Shown: positions 24,943-33,762 of the stretch, piece after piece
Layout of the letters: each line of letters begins with the position of its first letter
Numbering within the stretch: the first letter of the stretch is position 1
Source: Bacillota bacterium
GTDB taxonomy: Bacteria; Bacillota; Clostridia; Lachnospirales; CAG-274
Length of the DNA stretch: 63,600 nucleotides
Assembly (NCBI GenBank): GCA_017543265.1
Contig: JAFYGI010000049.1
Coordinates: 1-63,600, forward strand
Reading direction: 5' to 3'
Program-made: the position numbers and the translations under genes
Notes under the pieces: generated by a model
Database searches by the model: none
Seen by the model: only the letters and a program-made list of their open reading frames with translations
Told to the model about the DNA's origin: nothing

Positions 24943-26067
24943 TTACTGTGCGGTCAGAAAGGCTGCCAGTCTGCAAAAATTTTCAAGGAAAGTATTTTTG
25001 TCCACATCTTTATCGGCAATAACGGGTACGCTTGCGCAAAAACCGCCGCTTGTGGTTATCCTTGCGCTGCCGAGTACATCGCCCTTATGCACGGGTGCGG
25101 ACAGGCGGGCGGGCACGGTGCAGGTGATATTATACTTTTCGCCGTTTTTAAGGGCGGTGCCGAAATCGCTGCCTATAACAAGTCCCGCCGTGCTTTCGCG
25201 GCCGCCGCCGACGGGCACATCACAGACAAGGGCACCCTTGTTGACCGCCTGCGTGTATTTGTAGTTTTTAAAGCCGTAGTCCATAAGCGCCTTTGTGTCG
25301 CGCCACTTGGCCTCCTTGCCGCCCGTGCCCCAGCCGCTTGCAAACACCACGGAAACAAGGGTCGTACCGCCCCGCTGTGCCGCACCCGCAAAGCAGTGCC
25401 CCGCCTTGCCCGTAAATCCCGTTTTAATGCCCAGCGCACCGTCGTATTCGCTTAAAAAGCGGTCGTGGTTATATATGCTGTAGCTTTTTTTGTTTGAGGA
25501 AAAGGTGATGTTTTTGGTCTGTATTATCCGCACAAACTCCGCGTTATCAAGTGCGTAGGCGGCCATAAGAGCCATGTCGTGCGCGGTGGTGTGGTGGCCG
25601 TCCGCGTCAAGGCCGTTGGGCGTGACAAAATGTGTGTCCGTACACCCCAGTTCGGCGGCCTTTTTATTCATCAGTTCACAGAATTTTTCCGTACTGCCGC
25701 AGGTGCCCTTGGCAAGTGCGATCGCCGCATCGTTGGAGGACTGGAGCATAAGCGCATACAAAAGCTGTCTTGCGGTCAGCTTTTCTCCGTTTTCAAGCCC
25801 CATCCGCACCTTTGGCGCAGCCGCGGCCTCGCTGTCGGCCGTTATTACCGTGTCGGGGTCTATCGTTTCAAGCACCGTTACGGCGGTCATTATTTTGGTG
25901 GTGCTGGCGGGCGGCATGGGCTTGTCGGCGTTTTTCTGCCACAGCACACGGCCGCTCTCCTTTTCGGTAAGTATTGCCGCAAGTGCGCTTATTTTCGGCT
26001 CGCCCGCGCTTACATCGGCGGTGGACAGCATTAAACAGACGATAAACAAAAATATTTTTTTACACAT
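24943..26067 (-). CDS. D-alanyl-D-alanine carboxypeptidase (peptidase S11)
   Basis: A 374-residue penicillin-binding protein of the DacA/DacF type, which trims the terminal D-Ala of peptidoglycan stem peptides. It has a signal peptide (MCKKIFLFIVCLMLSTADVSA). The three active-site motifs are intact: S55-T-T-K58, S110-S-N112 and K215-T-G217. A C-terminal beta domain (about residues 270-345) and a final helix fit S11 enzymes, the helix probably as a membrane anchor. AAAGGACGG precedes ATG. It is divergent from the subtilase pair. Vegetative (DacA) versus sporulation (DacF) use cannot be decided. Confidence 0.95.
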   Translation of the reverse strand: MCKKIFLFIVCLMLSTADVSAGEPKISALAAILTEKESGRVLWQKNADKPMPPASTTKIMTAVTVLETIDPDTVITADSEAAAAPKVRMGLENGEKLTARQLLYALMLQSSNDAAIALAKGTCGSTEKFCELMNKKAAELGCTDTHFVTPNGLDADGHHTTAHDMALMAAYALDNAEFVRIIQTKNITFSSNKKSYSIYNHDRFLSEYDGALGIKTGFTGKAGHCFAGAAQRGGTTLVSVVFASGWGTGGKEAKWRDTKALMDYGFKNYKYTQAVNKGALVCDVPVGGGRESTAGLVIGSDFGTALKNGEKYNITCTVPARLSAPVHKGDVLGSARITTSGGFCASVPVIADKDVDKNTFLENFCRLAAFLTAQ

Positions 26068-26164
26068 TTTTACACCGTCCTTTTTTTGTAAATGATATGG
26101 CGGGGCTTTGCCGTTTATTCATAAGGCGCGGCCGCGGGGCATAGTATAAATAAAAAAAGGTGCT

Positions 26165-27592
26165 ATGAGCGGCTATTTACAACAATTTCCGACGGGCAGC
26201 GAGCCTGTGGAGCTTATAATAAAATACAGGGGGGATCTCGATGCACTCCCGCGGGAGCTGTTTTTTGCATCGGAGGATTTTGGCGGCGGTTTTGCCGCGG
26301 TAAGCGTAAGCGGGCGCGATATAGAAAGGCTTATCGCCCTGCCCGATGTCATCTATGCGGAAAGGGACAAAAAACTGGCCTTTGAGCGTATCTCGGGCGG
26401 CGGCGAGCCGTTTTACTGCCGCACGGACACCCGCCTTGACGGCACGGGGGTCGTTATCGGCATTATAGACAGCTATATCGACACCACACATCCGCTGCTT
26501 GAAAATGCGGTGTTTTACGGGGACACGCCCGCGGTCATCGACCCGCACGGCACAAATGTTGCGGGCATAGCGGCGCAGGTCGCGGGCGGTGCGCAGATCG
26601 TCGGCGTGGGTATCGACGGTGCGGCGCGTTCGTCGGATATAATGCGCGGGGCTTCGGCGCTGACAAGGCTTGCCGCAGGCAGACCGCTGGTCATAAATAT
26701 TTCCTACGGCACAAACGACGGTGCGCATACGGGAGACAGTCTTTTGGAGGAGTATCTTGACTATATATCGCAGGCACAGCTTACGGCCATAGTCACGGCG
26801 GCGGGGAATATGGGCAGCGCGGCGCGGCATTTTTACGGTGTGTCGGACGGGGAGCGCATACGGGCGGAAATAGAAGTGTCCGACCCCGATTTTGAGTGCG
26901 GTATATGGTACGACTTTGCGGACGAATTCGGCCTGCGCCTGACCGCACCCAACAACGAGACCTATTACGCCGCGGGCAGCGGCAATTTTTATTTTCACGG
27001 CAGTATAAGCATTTTTTACGAACAGCCCGTGCCATATATGTCGGGTGCGCGGATATATGCGGGCTTTTCGGGTGCGGATAAGGGGCTGTGGCAGATAGAG
27101 CTTTACCCCGTGCGCCTTGCCACAAGGGGGAAGGTCAATATCTGGCTCGGGTCAAACTTTTTTACCGCGCCGTCGCGCGAGACGACCGTTACCCTGCCCG
27201 GTCTTGCGCAGGGGGTGATAACGGTGGGTGCCTACGATGCGGCGGGTAATGTGCCCGCGGTGTTCAGCGGCGTGGGCTACGCGGCGGACGGTCTGCAAAA
27301 GCCCGATATAAGCGCACCGGGCGTAAACATTTACACGGCTGCGCCGGGCGGCGGCTATGCGGCGGTGTCGGGCACAAGCTTTGCCGCACCCTTTGTCAGC
27401 GGTGCGTGCGCCCTGCTTATGCAATGGGGCATAGTAGAGGGCAACGACCCGTTTATGTACGGTCAGCGGCTGAAAGCGTTTCTGCAAAAGGGTGCGGCCA
27501 GAAAGGAGGGCGTGGTCTATCCCGACAGGGAGTGGGGCTACGGCACGCTCTGCCTCGGCGAGACCCTGCGTATACTGGGGGTGGAGGAATGA
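26165..27592 (+). CDS. S8 subtilase, Csp-like, first of a tandem pair
   Basis: A 475-residue subtilisin-family protein without a signal peptide. The catalytic triad is present: D102 (GIIDSYID), H128 (PHGTNVAGIA) and S405 (SGTSFAAPF), with the oxyanion Asn N215 (AAGN). Between His and Ser lies a jelly-roll-like insertion (about residues 225-345), as in the Clostridial Csp proteases that control spore germination. An N-terminal 85 residues could be a prodomain. It overlaps the next subtilase gene by ATGA, implying coupled synthesis. No SleC or other germination gene is nearby, so a germination role is only suggested by the family. Confidence 0.9.
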   Translation: MSGYLQQFPTGSEPVELIIKYRGDLDALPRELFFASEDFGGGFAAVSVSGRDIERLIALPDVIYAERDKKLAFERISGGGEPFYCRTDTRLDGTGVVIGIIDSYIDTTHPLLENAVFYGDTPAVIDPHGTNVAGIAAQVAGGAQIVGVGIDGAARSSDIMRGASALTRLAAGRPLVINISYGTNDGAHTGDSLLEEYLDYISQAQLTAIVTAAGNMGSAARHFYGVSDGERIRAEIEVSDPDFECGIWYDFADEFGLRLTAPNNETYYAAGSGNFYFHGSISIFYEQPVPYMSGARIYAGFSGADKGLWQIELYPVRLATRGKVNIWLGSNFFTAPSRETTVTLPGLAQGVITVGAYDAAGNVPAVFSGVGYAADGLQKPDISAPGVNIYTAAPGGGYAAVSGTSFAAPFVSGACALLMQWGIVEGNDPFMYGQRLKAFLQKGAARKEGVVYPDREWGYGTLCLGETLRILGVEE

Positions 27593-29193
27593 CGGACGAG
27601 GAAAAGGTCTATTCAAACGAGTACGCGGATATAGTTGCGCGTACAGGCGACCTGCCAAGCCTGACGGACGAGGATGTTTTTGCCGAATATGTGGACGGCC
27701 GATATGCGATACTGCATATACCGCGCAGCCTGCTTGCGGCCGAGGGGATATTTACACAGGGCTACGAGCCCTATGTTCTGAGCCTTGCAAGTGATTATCG
27801 GGCGGATGCGGGCATAGACAGGGTGCTTGCGCAGTCAACGCTGGGCGTGGACGGCAGCGGTGTGCTGATAGGTGTAGTGGACACGGGTATAAACTATACC
27901 GCGCCCGAATTTATCTATCCGAACGGAACAACGCGCATAGCTGCCTGTTGGGACCAGAGCGACAGGTCGGGCACGCCGCCCGCGGGCAGGGTGTACGGCA
28001 GCGAGATAAGCCGTGGCGAAATAAACGCCGCACTTGAAACGGAGGTGCCGCTTGCGCTGGACGACCCGACGGGGCACGGTACAAGGCTTGCGTCTGCGGC
28101 GCTGGGCTGCGCCCCGTCTGCGGAGCTGCTGGTGGTAAAGCTGAAGCGTGCCAAGCCTTATATTATGGAAGAAAATCTTTTTGAGGAAACGCTTGCCTTT
28201 CAGACAAACGACCTGATGACGGGCATTGATTATATAGTGACAAAGGCGCAGCAGCTTGGGCGGCCCGTGTCCGTGGTGATAGGGCTGGGTACATCCCAGG
28301 GGGCGCATATCGGGCTGTCGATCGTGGAAAGGTATATAAATTCCGTTTCGTCGCGCACGGGCGTGAGCATTGCGGCGGCCATAGGCAACGAGGGGCTGTC
28401 ACAGCATCATTATTACGCCAAGCCCGAAAAGGAGCGGCATACCATAGAGATAGCCGTGGAAAACAGCACGGGGTTCACGCTGTGGCTGTGGAACGATTAT
28501 CTCTGCCGCACAAGTGTCGGTGCAACAACGCCGCTTAGTGAGGTGATACAGCCCGTACAGCCCGTGAACATGGCGTTTAGCCGCTTTATGCCCGCACTTG
28601 GCAGCGGTGAGGTGAGCATACTTTATCATTTTCCCGTAAACGAAAAACAGCTTACCGCTGTTACGGTCAAAAACCCCGTAAACGGGATATGGCGGCTCGA
28701 TCTGGTGTTCAGCCGCACCAATATCTGCGGGGTGTATTGCTGGCTGCCCACCGACCGCCTGTTAAACGGCAGGGTGGTGTTTGTCGGCCCCAGCACGGCA
28801 ACAACGGCGACGGTGCCGTCAACGGCTCAGCTGGTGATGACCGTAGGCGGATATAACGGCAATACGGGCGGCATTTACGAGTTTTCGGGCAGAGGACCCA
28901 ATGCACAGGGGTTGTTAAAGCCCGAGTTTACCGCCCCGTCGGTGGATGTGCTGGGTGCAAGCGGTACCAGCATGGGCGCGGCGGTCACGGCGGGCGCAGC
29001 GGCGCTTTTATTACAGTGGGGCATAGTAAACGGCAATGATATACGCATGAAAACGGAGATAATAAAGGCCTATCTTATCGCGGGCACACAGCAGCCCGTG
29101 CGCAATCTCGAGGCGGGCAGCGAGGACTTCCCGAACGATTTGTGGGGCTATGGCAGGATAAACCTTTACAACACCTTCGGGCGCATATTCTGA
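27589..29193 (+). CDS. S8 subtilase, Csp-like, second of a tandem pair
   Basis: A 534-residue paralogue of the preceding gene. The triad is intact: D98 (GVVDTGIN), H163 (GHGTRLAS) and S461 (SGTSMGAA). An N-terminal region of about 75 residues resembles a Csp prodomain. The jelly-roll insertion is present (about residues 285-395). GAGGAATGA carries both the ribosome binding site and the overlap with the first gene. In the best-known Csp systems some copies are pseudoproteases; here both keep all three catalytic residues. No signal peptide, so the product would act in the cytoplasm or forespore. Confidence 0.9.
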   Translation: MTDEEKVYSNEYADIVARTGDLPSLTDEDVFAEYVDGRYAILHIPRSLLAAEGIFTQGYEPYVLSLASDYRADAGIDRVLAQSTLGVDGSGVLIGVVDTGINYTAPEFIYPNGTTRIAACWDQSDRSGTPPAGRVYGSEISRGEINAALETEVPLALDDPTGHGTRLASAALGCAPSAELLVVKLKRAKPYIMEENLFEETLAFQTNDLMTGIDYIVTKAQQLGRPVSVVIGLGTSQGAHIGLSIVERYINSVSSRTGVSIAAAIGNEGLSQHHYYAKPEKERHTIEIAVENSTGFTLWLWNDYLCRTSVGATTPLSEVIQPVQPVNMAFSRFMPALGSGEVSILYHFPVNEKQLTAVTVKNPVNGIWRLDLVFSRTNICGVYCWLPTDRLLNGRVVFVGPSTATTATVPSTAQLVMTVGGYNGNTGGIYEFSGRGPNAQGLLKPEFTAPSVDVLGASGTSMGAAVTAGAAALLLQWGIVNGNDIRMKTEIIKAYLIAGTQQPVRNLEAGSEDFPNDLWGYGRINLYNTFGRIF

Positions 29194-29207
29194 CAGGCGC
29201 ATAAAAA

Positions 29208-29264
29208 AGCGGATATATCTCTTTTGACGGGTAAACGGTCTTGGAGATATATCCGCTGTTTTTT
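29208..29264. terminator. Bidirectional terminator with conserved loop, copy 1
   Basis: AGCGGATATATCTC pairs perfectly with GAGATATATCCGCT (14 bp). A 22-base loop includes AAACGGTCTT, and T-runs lie on both sides. Stem and part of the loop recur at 46616-46681. Confidence 0.92.
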
Positions 29265-29282
29265 ACGGGGCTGCCGTACTTA

Positions 29283-30257
29283 TTATTCTTTGTCGAGAAG
29301 CTCGCTGTAGAATTTCGAGTAGTCCTTGCGCTTGTTTTTGGTAAACTCTATCGCGGACGAGGGGTGCTGGTTAAAGCGTCCCGTCAGCAGGTACTGTATA
29401 TCGTAGCCCCATACGGCACCCTGCTCGATAAGGCGCGGTATGTGTTTTTCGATAAAGCGCAGTATGTGCATGATATTGTATTTGGGGTTTTGCAAAAAGC
29501 CTATCAAAAGCTCCATCGGGCAGTTGCCCGCGCCCCGACCCATGCTGGACACCGTTGCATCAAGGTAGCTGACACCGCGTGAAAGCGCCTCTATGGTGTT
29601 GGCAAAAGCAAGCTGCTGGTTGTTGTGCGCGTGTATGCCCACAAGCTTGCCCGCAGGCTCCATGTATTCAAGGTAAAGGTCGGCAAGCTCGCGCATTTTT
29701 TCGGGGTAGATACTGCCGTAGCTGTCCACAAGGTATACCACGTCAACATTGCTTTCGGCAATAAGCTCCATCGCCTGACGCATATCGCTTTCGTTTGCAT
29801 TTGATATTGCCATTATGTTTATAGTTGTTTCATAGCCCATGTTGTGACAGTATTCCGCCATTTCAAGGGCGGCGGGTATGGTGTTGATATATGTTGCGAC
29901 ACGCACCATATCTATCACACTGTCCTCCTTGGGCAGTATATCGCGCTTTAAATTTGTTCTGCCGACATCGGCCATAACGCTTATTTTAAGGTCGGATGGA
30001 TTATCGCCCACTATGCTGCGGATATCCTCCTCACGGCAGAATTTCCACTTGCCGTACTGCTCGGGGTCGAACAGGTCGCAGTCTGCCTTATAGCCAAATT
30101 CCATATAATCAACGCCTGCTGCGATATTTGCTATATAAAGATTTCTTACAAAATCATCGTCAAAATAAAAGTTGTTTACAAGTCCTCCGTCACGGATAGT
30201 ACAGTCAATTACTCTTACGTCCTTTCTTACGGACATCAGGGTACCTTTTTTTCCCAT
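29283..30257 (-). CDS. HMGL-like (DRE-TIM) aldolase-domain protein
   Basis: A 324-residue protein of the pyruvate-carboxyltransferase/HMG-CoA-lyase superfamily. The metal and catalytic motif is VIDCTIRDGGLVNNF, followed by DVVYLVDSYGS and the metal-binding GIHAHNNQQLAFANT. GRGAGNCPMELLIG is the family signature. Such stand-alone domains (some in antibiotic clusters) perform aldol-type carbon-carbon bond chemistry with a divalent metal; the substrate here is unknown. ATG 30257 is chosen because AAAGGATG is correctly spaced. Expression likely depends on the promoter at 30351-30379, which is followed by a 30-base palindrome. Confidence 0.88.
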   Translation of the reverse strand: MGKKGTLMSVRKDVRVIDCTIRDGGLVNNFYFDDDFVRNLYIANIAAGVDYMEFGYKADCDLFDPEQYGKWKFCREEDIRSIVGDNPSDLKISVMADVGRTNLKRDILPKEDSVIDMVRVATYINTIPAALEMAEYCHNMGYETTINIMAISNANESDMRQAMELIAESNVDVVYLVDSYGSIYPEKMRELADLYLEYMEPAGKLVGIHAHNNQQLAFANTIEALSRGVSYLDATVSSMGRGAGNCPMELLIGFLQNPKYNIMHILRFIEKHIPRLIEQGAVWGYDIQYLLTGRFNQHPSSAIEFTKNKRKDYSKFYSELLDKE

Positions 30258-30303
30258 TTTCAACATCCTTTCGTAATTTTTTGGGGCACGTTGGGTTTCG
30301 TGC

Positions 30304-30333
30304 TTTAACGCTTTAGTGATTTAAAGCGTTAAA
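30304..30333. promoter_or_regulatory. Palindromic operator candidate
   Basis: TTTAACGCTTTA and TAAAGCGTTAAA form a perfect 12-bp inverted repeat with a 6-base centre. It lies just downstream of the expected start site of the aldolase-domain gene, where a bound repressor would block transcription. Confidence 0.55.
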
Positions 30334-30350
30334 CTGTTTTCCATATTCTT

Positions 30351-30379
30351 ATACTAATACAAATATACAAGATTGTCAA
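30351..30379 (-). promoter_or_regulatory. Promoter of the aldolase-domain gene
   Basis: Minus strand TTGACA, 17-base spacer, TAGTAT. Confidence 0.8.
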
Positions 30380-30408
30380 GAGTTTTTTTACATTTAGCTG
30401 CCGTGGAC

Positions 30409-30446
30409 AAAAAAACAGGCCGCAAATCCGGGCAGCCTGTTTTTTT
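30409..30446. terminator. Terminator hairpin in the divergent intergenic region
   Basis: AAAAACAGGC pairs with GCCTGTTTTT. It lies upstream of both flanking genes, so it ends a transcript made within the intergenic region. Confidence 0.85.
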
Positions 30447-30527
30447 AATGGAAGTACGTATGATATGAAATGAAAAATAAAAGTTCGCTATCAGTTATCG
30501 AAAGTTTACACTCTGTTCATATTTTCT
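30409..30527 (-). ncRNA. Candidate small RNA of about 118 bases
   Basis: A consensus promoter (30534-30562) would start a minus-strand transcript near 30527. It ends at a strong hairpin, CAGGC/GCCTG extended by A-T pairs, followed by seven T. No open frame longer than a few codons lies between. The transcript carries a possible hairpin (TTCG with CGAA). It matches no RNA family I recognise. Confidence 0.55.
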
Positions 30528-30533
30528 GATTTT

Positions 30534-30562
30534 ATTATAACGCAGCGGGATGGTTTTGTCAA
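30534..30562 (-). promoter_or_regulatory. Consensus promoter of the candidate small RNA
   Basis: Minus strand TTGACA, 17-base spacer, TATAAT, with no gene downstream on that strand before the terminator. Confidence 0.85.
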
Positions 30563-30678
30563 TCCTTTCTTTACAGTTTGATTACAAAAATATTACCAAA
30601 AAATTAAATTGAAAATATCCAATTTGAATAAAATACGGTATTTTTGTCTTTGCGGGTACACTTATTGCAAAAAAACTG

Positions 30679-30707
30679 TTGAACAAAAAAGCAAAACGGA
30701 GTAATAT
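30679..30707 (+). promoter_or_regulatory. Promoter of the PL1 pectate lyase gene
   Basis: TTGAAC, 17-base spacer, TAATAT, about 40 bases before ATG 30752. Confidence 0.6.
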
Positions 30708-30751
30708 GAGACCTGTAGTAAGCTAAAACCGTTTAAGGAAAGGAAAACAAA

Positions 30752-33136
30752 ATGAAGAAGATAATTTCATTGCTGCTGTCAGCTGTGCTGGCGGCGGGCA
30801 GCGTAAATACGGCGCTTGCGGCAGTGCCGTCGGGGCAGGATGCACCCGCTTTTGTACAGGATGCCTCCGCGGTGAGCATAAGCGAGTACGGCGGCTGGCA
30901 CGAAAGTCTGTATGTAAACTGGGGCGGCGATGCGGATGCAAAAAACGCAGCCGTGTTCTACAAAGAAAGCGGGACGGACACATACATACAGGCGGACAGC
31001 GAGCTTATACGGCCTGCGGGAGACGGCGGCCGCGTTGATATTGTCGGCATAAAGCCGGGATATTACGATGTAAAGATCGCCGCATCAAACGGCACACAGG
31101 CGGAGCAGACCAATATACCCGTCGATGCCTACGACCGCTCGGGATATGCGCATTTCAACACAAATATCGCGGTCGGCGGCTACAATAACGACGGTACGCC
31201 CAAGGACGGTGCGGTCATACTTTATGTTACAAACGCAAACAAAAATTCCGTAAGCTGCGAGGGATATACGGGCATAGGCAATATACTTAAAAATGCGTCA
31301 AAGATAAAATCCCCGCTTATCGTGCGCTTTATCGGCACGGTGGACACACAGACCCGTGACGAGGACGGCACAAAGACCACGGACAAGAAAAACGGTGTCG
31401 TTGCCATAAACGGTCTTACCGATACGGCATCGAGTGATGACAGCTATTTTAATATGCTGGATGTAACGGATGCGTCAAATATCACCATAGAGGGTATAGG
31501 CACGGATGCGGTGATAGAAAAATGGGGCTTCACCTTCAGCCGCTGTCAGTATATAGAGGCGCGTAACCTTACCTTTACAAAATACCCCGAGGATGCGTGC
31601 AGCTTTTTGGGCAGCGACAGCAAAAACGGCACACATTTCTGGCTGCACAACTGTACGTTTGAGGTGGGCGAAAACAAATACGACCTTACAAGCGAGCAGG
31701 ACAAGCACGAGGGCGACGGCTCCACGGATATTGCAAAGGCGCAGTATGTGACCATAGCGTTCAACCGCTTCAACAACTGCCACAAGACATCCTTAAACGG
31801 CAACGGCGACAAGGTAAAGCAATATCATATAACCTGGCATCACAACTTTTTCAACAATGTTTCGTCGCGTATGCCGCTGGCACGTCAGGCCAATATACAC
31901 ACATACAACAATTATTTTTACAACTGCGGTACCTGTGTGGATGCGCGTGCAAGTGCGTGGATATTCTCGGAGGCGAATTATTTTGAAAATGTTCCGAGTG
32001 CGGCTATAATCACGCGGGCGGGCAGCTACGGCGACCCCGTTGTAAAAAGCTTTAACGATGTTTTTGACAACTCGGCGACCTCGTCTTTTGTCAGCGGTTC
32101 GATACATACCGCGGCGGCAAGGGACGAAAAATACGATGTGGGCACAAACCTTAATCCCTATCCCAATTTTGACACAAACTCCGCTGTGTTTTATTACAAA
32201 AACGGCGCAAGCAATGTTGCGCTGCTGGAAACTGCGGAAAATGCAAAGCAGACCTGTATAAAACAAAGCGGCGTTATGACGGGCGGCAGCGATATACCGA
32301 TAATTCCTCCCGTTATCGAAACAACAACGGAGACCACGACCGCCGTTGTGCAGATACCCCTGTCACAGCCGCAGGCGGGCAAAAGCCCCGCGGACGATAC
32401 GGGCAGCGCGGAGCTTAACACAGTTACCTACCGTGCGGAAACGGACGATTATTATCTGCTTGACCGCTCGGGCACGGCAACAACGATATGGCGTGTGCCC
32501 TTTGACACACAGACAAGCGGTGTTATTGTCGTAAGGGGCAGGGTGACACCGCAGGTGTACGCAACAAAATGGGCGCTTGTGCAGGTGCGCGGAAATAATT
32601 CCGCAGGCGTTGAGGATTGTATAGCGGCGTTTGCGACCGACCCGAGCGGCACGCTTTCGCTGAGGACGGGTGCGGAAAATTATGCGCCGACCTCGCGCAG
32701 CATCAGCGCAAATACCGCCTATGAGTACGAGCTGATAATAGACCTTGACAATAAAACGGCGGCGCTTTCGGCTGACGGCGAGCCGCGTGTGGTGCTTGCG
32801 GCGGATGTGTCTGATATAAGCTGCGTGTATTTTATGACGGCGGCAAAGGCAGCCGACCGCGATATAGTCGTGACCATGCCGACGGTGGCAAGGGTGACGG
32901 AGGGATTTTTGTACGGTGATGTGACCGCCGACGGCGTGATAGCGGCGGACGATGCGGTGATGCTGCTGCAAAAGGTGCTGGCGGAAAATACTGTAATGCC
33001 TATCGAAAATAAGACCGATGACTGGAAAAAGTACGCCGACGTAAGCGGCGAGGGTATTATCGAGGCTGCGGATGCAACACTTATAATGCAAAAAGTGCTT
33101 TCGGAAAAAACAATTTTCCCCGTCGAGAAAAAATAG
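30752..33136 (+). CDS. Secreted PL1-family pectate lyase with dockerin-like tail
   Basis: A 794-residue extracellular enzyme that cleaves polygalacturonate by beta-elimination. It has a signal peptide (MKKIISLLLSAVLAAGSVNT, cleavage near ALA-AVP) and an N-terminal beta domain to about residue 130. The parallel beta-helix follows at about 135-490, with TWHHNFFNNVSSRMPLARQ (catalytic Arg region of PL1) near residues 364-382. After a Thr/Glu-rich linker comes a sandwich domain (about 560-720). The C-terminus has two Ca-loop segments, DVTADGVIAADD and DVSGEGIIEAAD, each followed by a short helix: a dockerin-type pair. That implies docking to a cohesin scaffold, none of which is in the window. AAGGAAAGG precedes ATG. 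Confidence 0.92.
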   Translation: MKKIISLLLSAVLAAGSVNTALAAVPSGQDAPAFVQDASAVSISEYGGWHESLYVNWGGDADAKNAAVFYKESGTDTYIQADSELIRPAGDGGRVDIVGIKPGYYDVKIAASNGTQAEQTNIPVDAYDRSGYAHFNTNIAVGGYNNDGTPKDGAVILYVTNANKNSVSCEGYTGIGNILKNASKIKSPLIVRFIGTVDTQTRDEDGTKTTDKKNGVVAINGLTDTASSDDSYFNMLDVTDASNITIEGIGTDAVIEKWGFTFSRCQYIEARNLTFTKYPEDACSFLGSDSKNGTHFWLHNCTFEVGENKYDLTSEQDKHEGDGSTDIAKAQYVTIAFNRFNNCHKTSLNGNGDKVKQYHITWHHNFFNNVSSRMPLARQANIHTYNNYFYNCGTCVDARASAWIFSEANYFENVPSAAIITRAGSYGDPVVKSFNDVFDNSATSSFVSGSIHTAAARDEKYDVGTNLNPYPNFDTNSAVFYYKNGASNVALLETAENAKQTCIKQSGVMTGGSDIPIIPPVIETTTETTTAVVQIPLSQPQAGKSPADDTGSAELNTVTYRAETDDYYLLDRSGTATTIWRVPFDTQTSGVIVVRGRVTPQVYATKWALVQVRGNNSAGVEDCIAAFATDPSGTLSLRTGAENYAPTSRSISANTAYEYELIIDLDNKTAALSADGEPRVVLAADVSDISCVYFMTAAKAADRDIVVTMPTVARVTEGFLYGDVTADGVIAADDAVMLLQKVLAENTVMPIENKTDDWKKYADVSGEGIIEAADATLIMQKVLSEKTIFPVEKK

Positions 33137-33284
33137 TCAACAGTATTACATGGTGTCAAATGCTTTTTATCCTAAAATTGTTCAGATGTTTTGATGTAAA
33201 AATAAAACATATGTGGCATACCGCCCAAAAACCTTGGATATAAAACAAGGTTAGATATAAAAATTAACGAAATTTATGCGCCGC

Positions 33285-33313
33285 TTGACAAGGCGTATAA
33301 AAAGGTGTATTAT
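33285..33313 (+). promoter_or_regulatory. Promoter of the SCP2-like gene
   Basis: TTGACA, 17-base spacer, TATTAT. Confidence 0.8.
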
Positions 33314-33360
33314 AAATAAGGATATTTTTGTAAAGAATAGTCTGAAAGGAAGAAAAAACA

Positions 33361-33756
33361 ATGACATATGAAGAAGTTTTTGCGAAAGCAAGCGAAAGAC
33401 TTATGAAAGCCAAAGTTAAAGATGTTGACCAGCACATCGCTGTACAGTTCAATATCGAGGGCGAGGGCGAAGGCGCATTCTATGCAGAGATAAGCGAAGG
33501 CAAGATGAATGTTCAGCCTTACGATTACAGAGACAATGACATCTCCGTAAACGTAAATGCAGACGTGCTTGTAAAGGCACTTGAAAGCAAGACAGCAGAC
33601 ACACTTGGCTTCTACGGCGACGAGAGCAAGATCGCAGTTTTAAAGACTGTACTTGTTTCCATCCCCAAGAAGACTGCAAGAAAGGCTGCTGCTCCCAAGG
33701 CAGAAAAGGCTGCTAAGCCCGCTGCAAAGAAAACAACAAAGAAAGCAGCAAAATAA
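33361..33756 (+). CDS. SCP2-like domain protein with Lys/Ala-rich tail
   Basis: A 131-residue cytoplasmic protein with a strong AAAGGAAG. Residues 1-100 resemble a bacterial SCP2 (sterol-carrier-type) fold: helix, strands around VQFNIEGEGEGAFYAEISEG, then DISVNVNADVLVKALES and a short GDESKIAVL. Such domains bind hydrophobic ligands. The last 30 residues are almost only Lys, Ala and Pro (KKTARKAAAPKAEKAAKPAA and on), like histone H1 or HU tails, suggesting nucleic-acid or polyanion binding. The codons are less GC-rich than its neighbours and its promoter is strong, so it may be abundant. The combination has no function I know. Confidence 0.7.
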   Translation: MTYEEVFAKASERLMKAKVKDVDQHIAVQFNIEGEGEGAFYAEISEGKMNVQPYDYRDNDISVNVNADVLVKALESKTADTLGFYGDESKIAVLKTVLVSIPKKTARKAAAPKAEKAAKPAAKKTTKKAAK

Positions 33757-33762
33757 TAAAAC

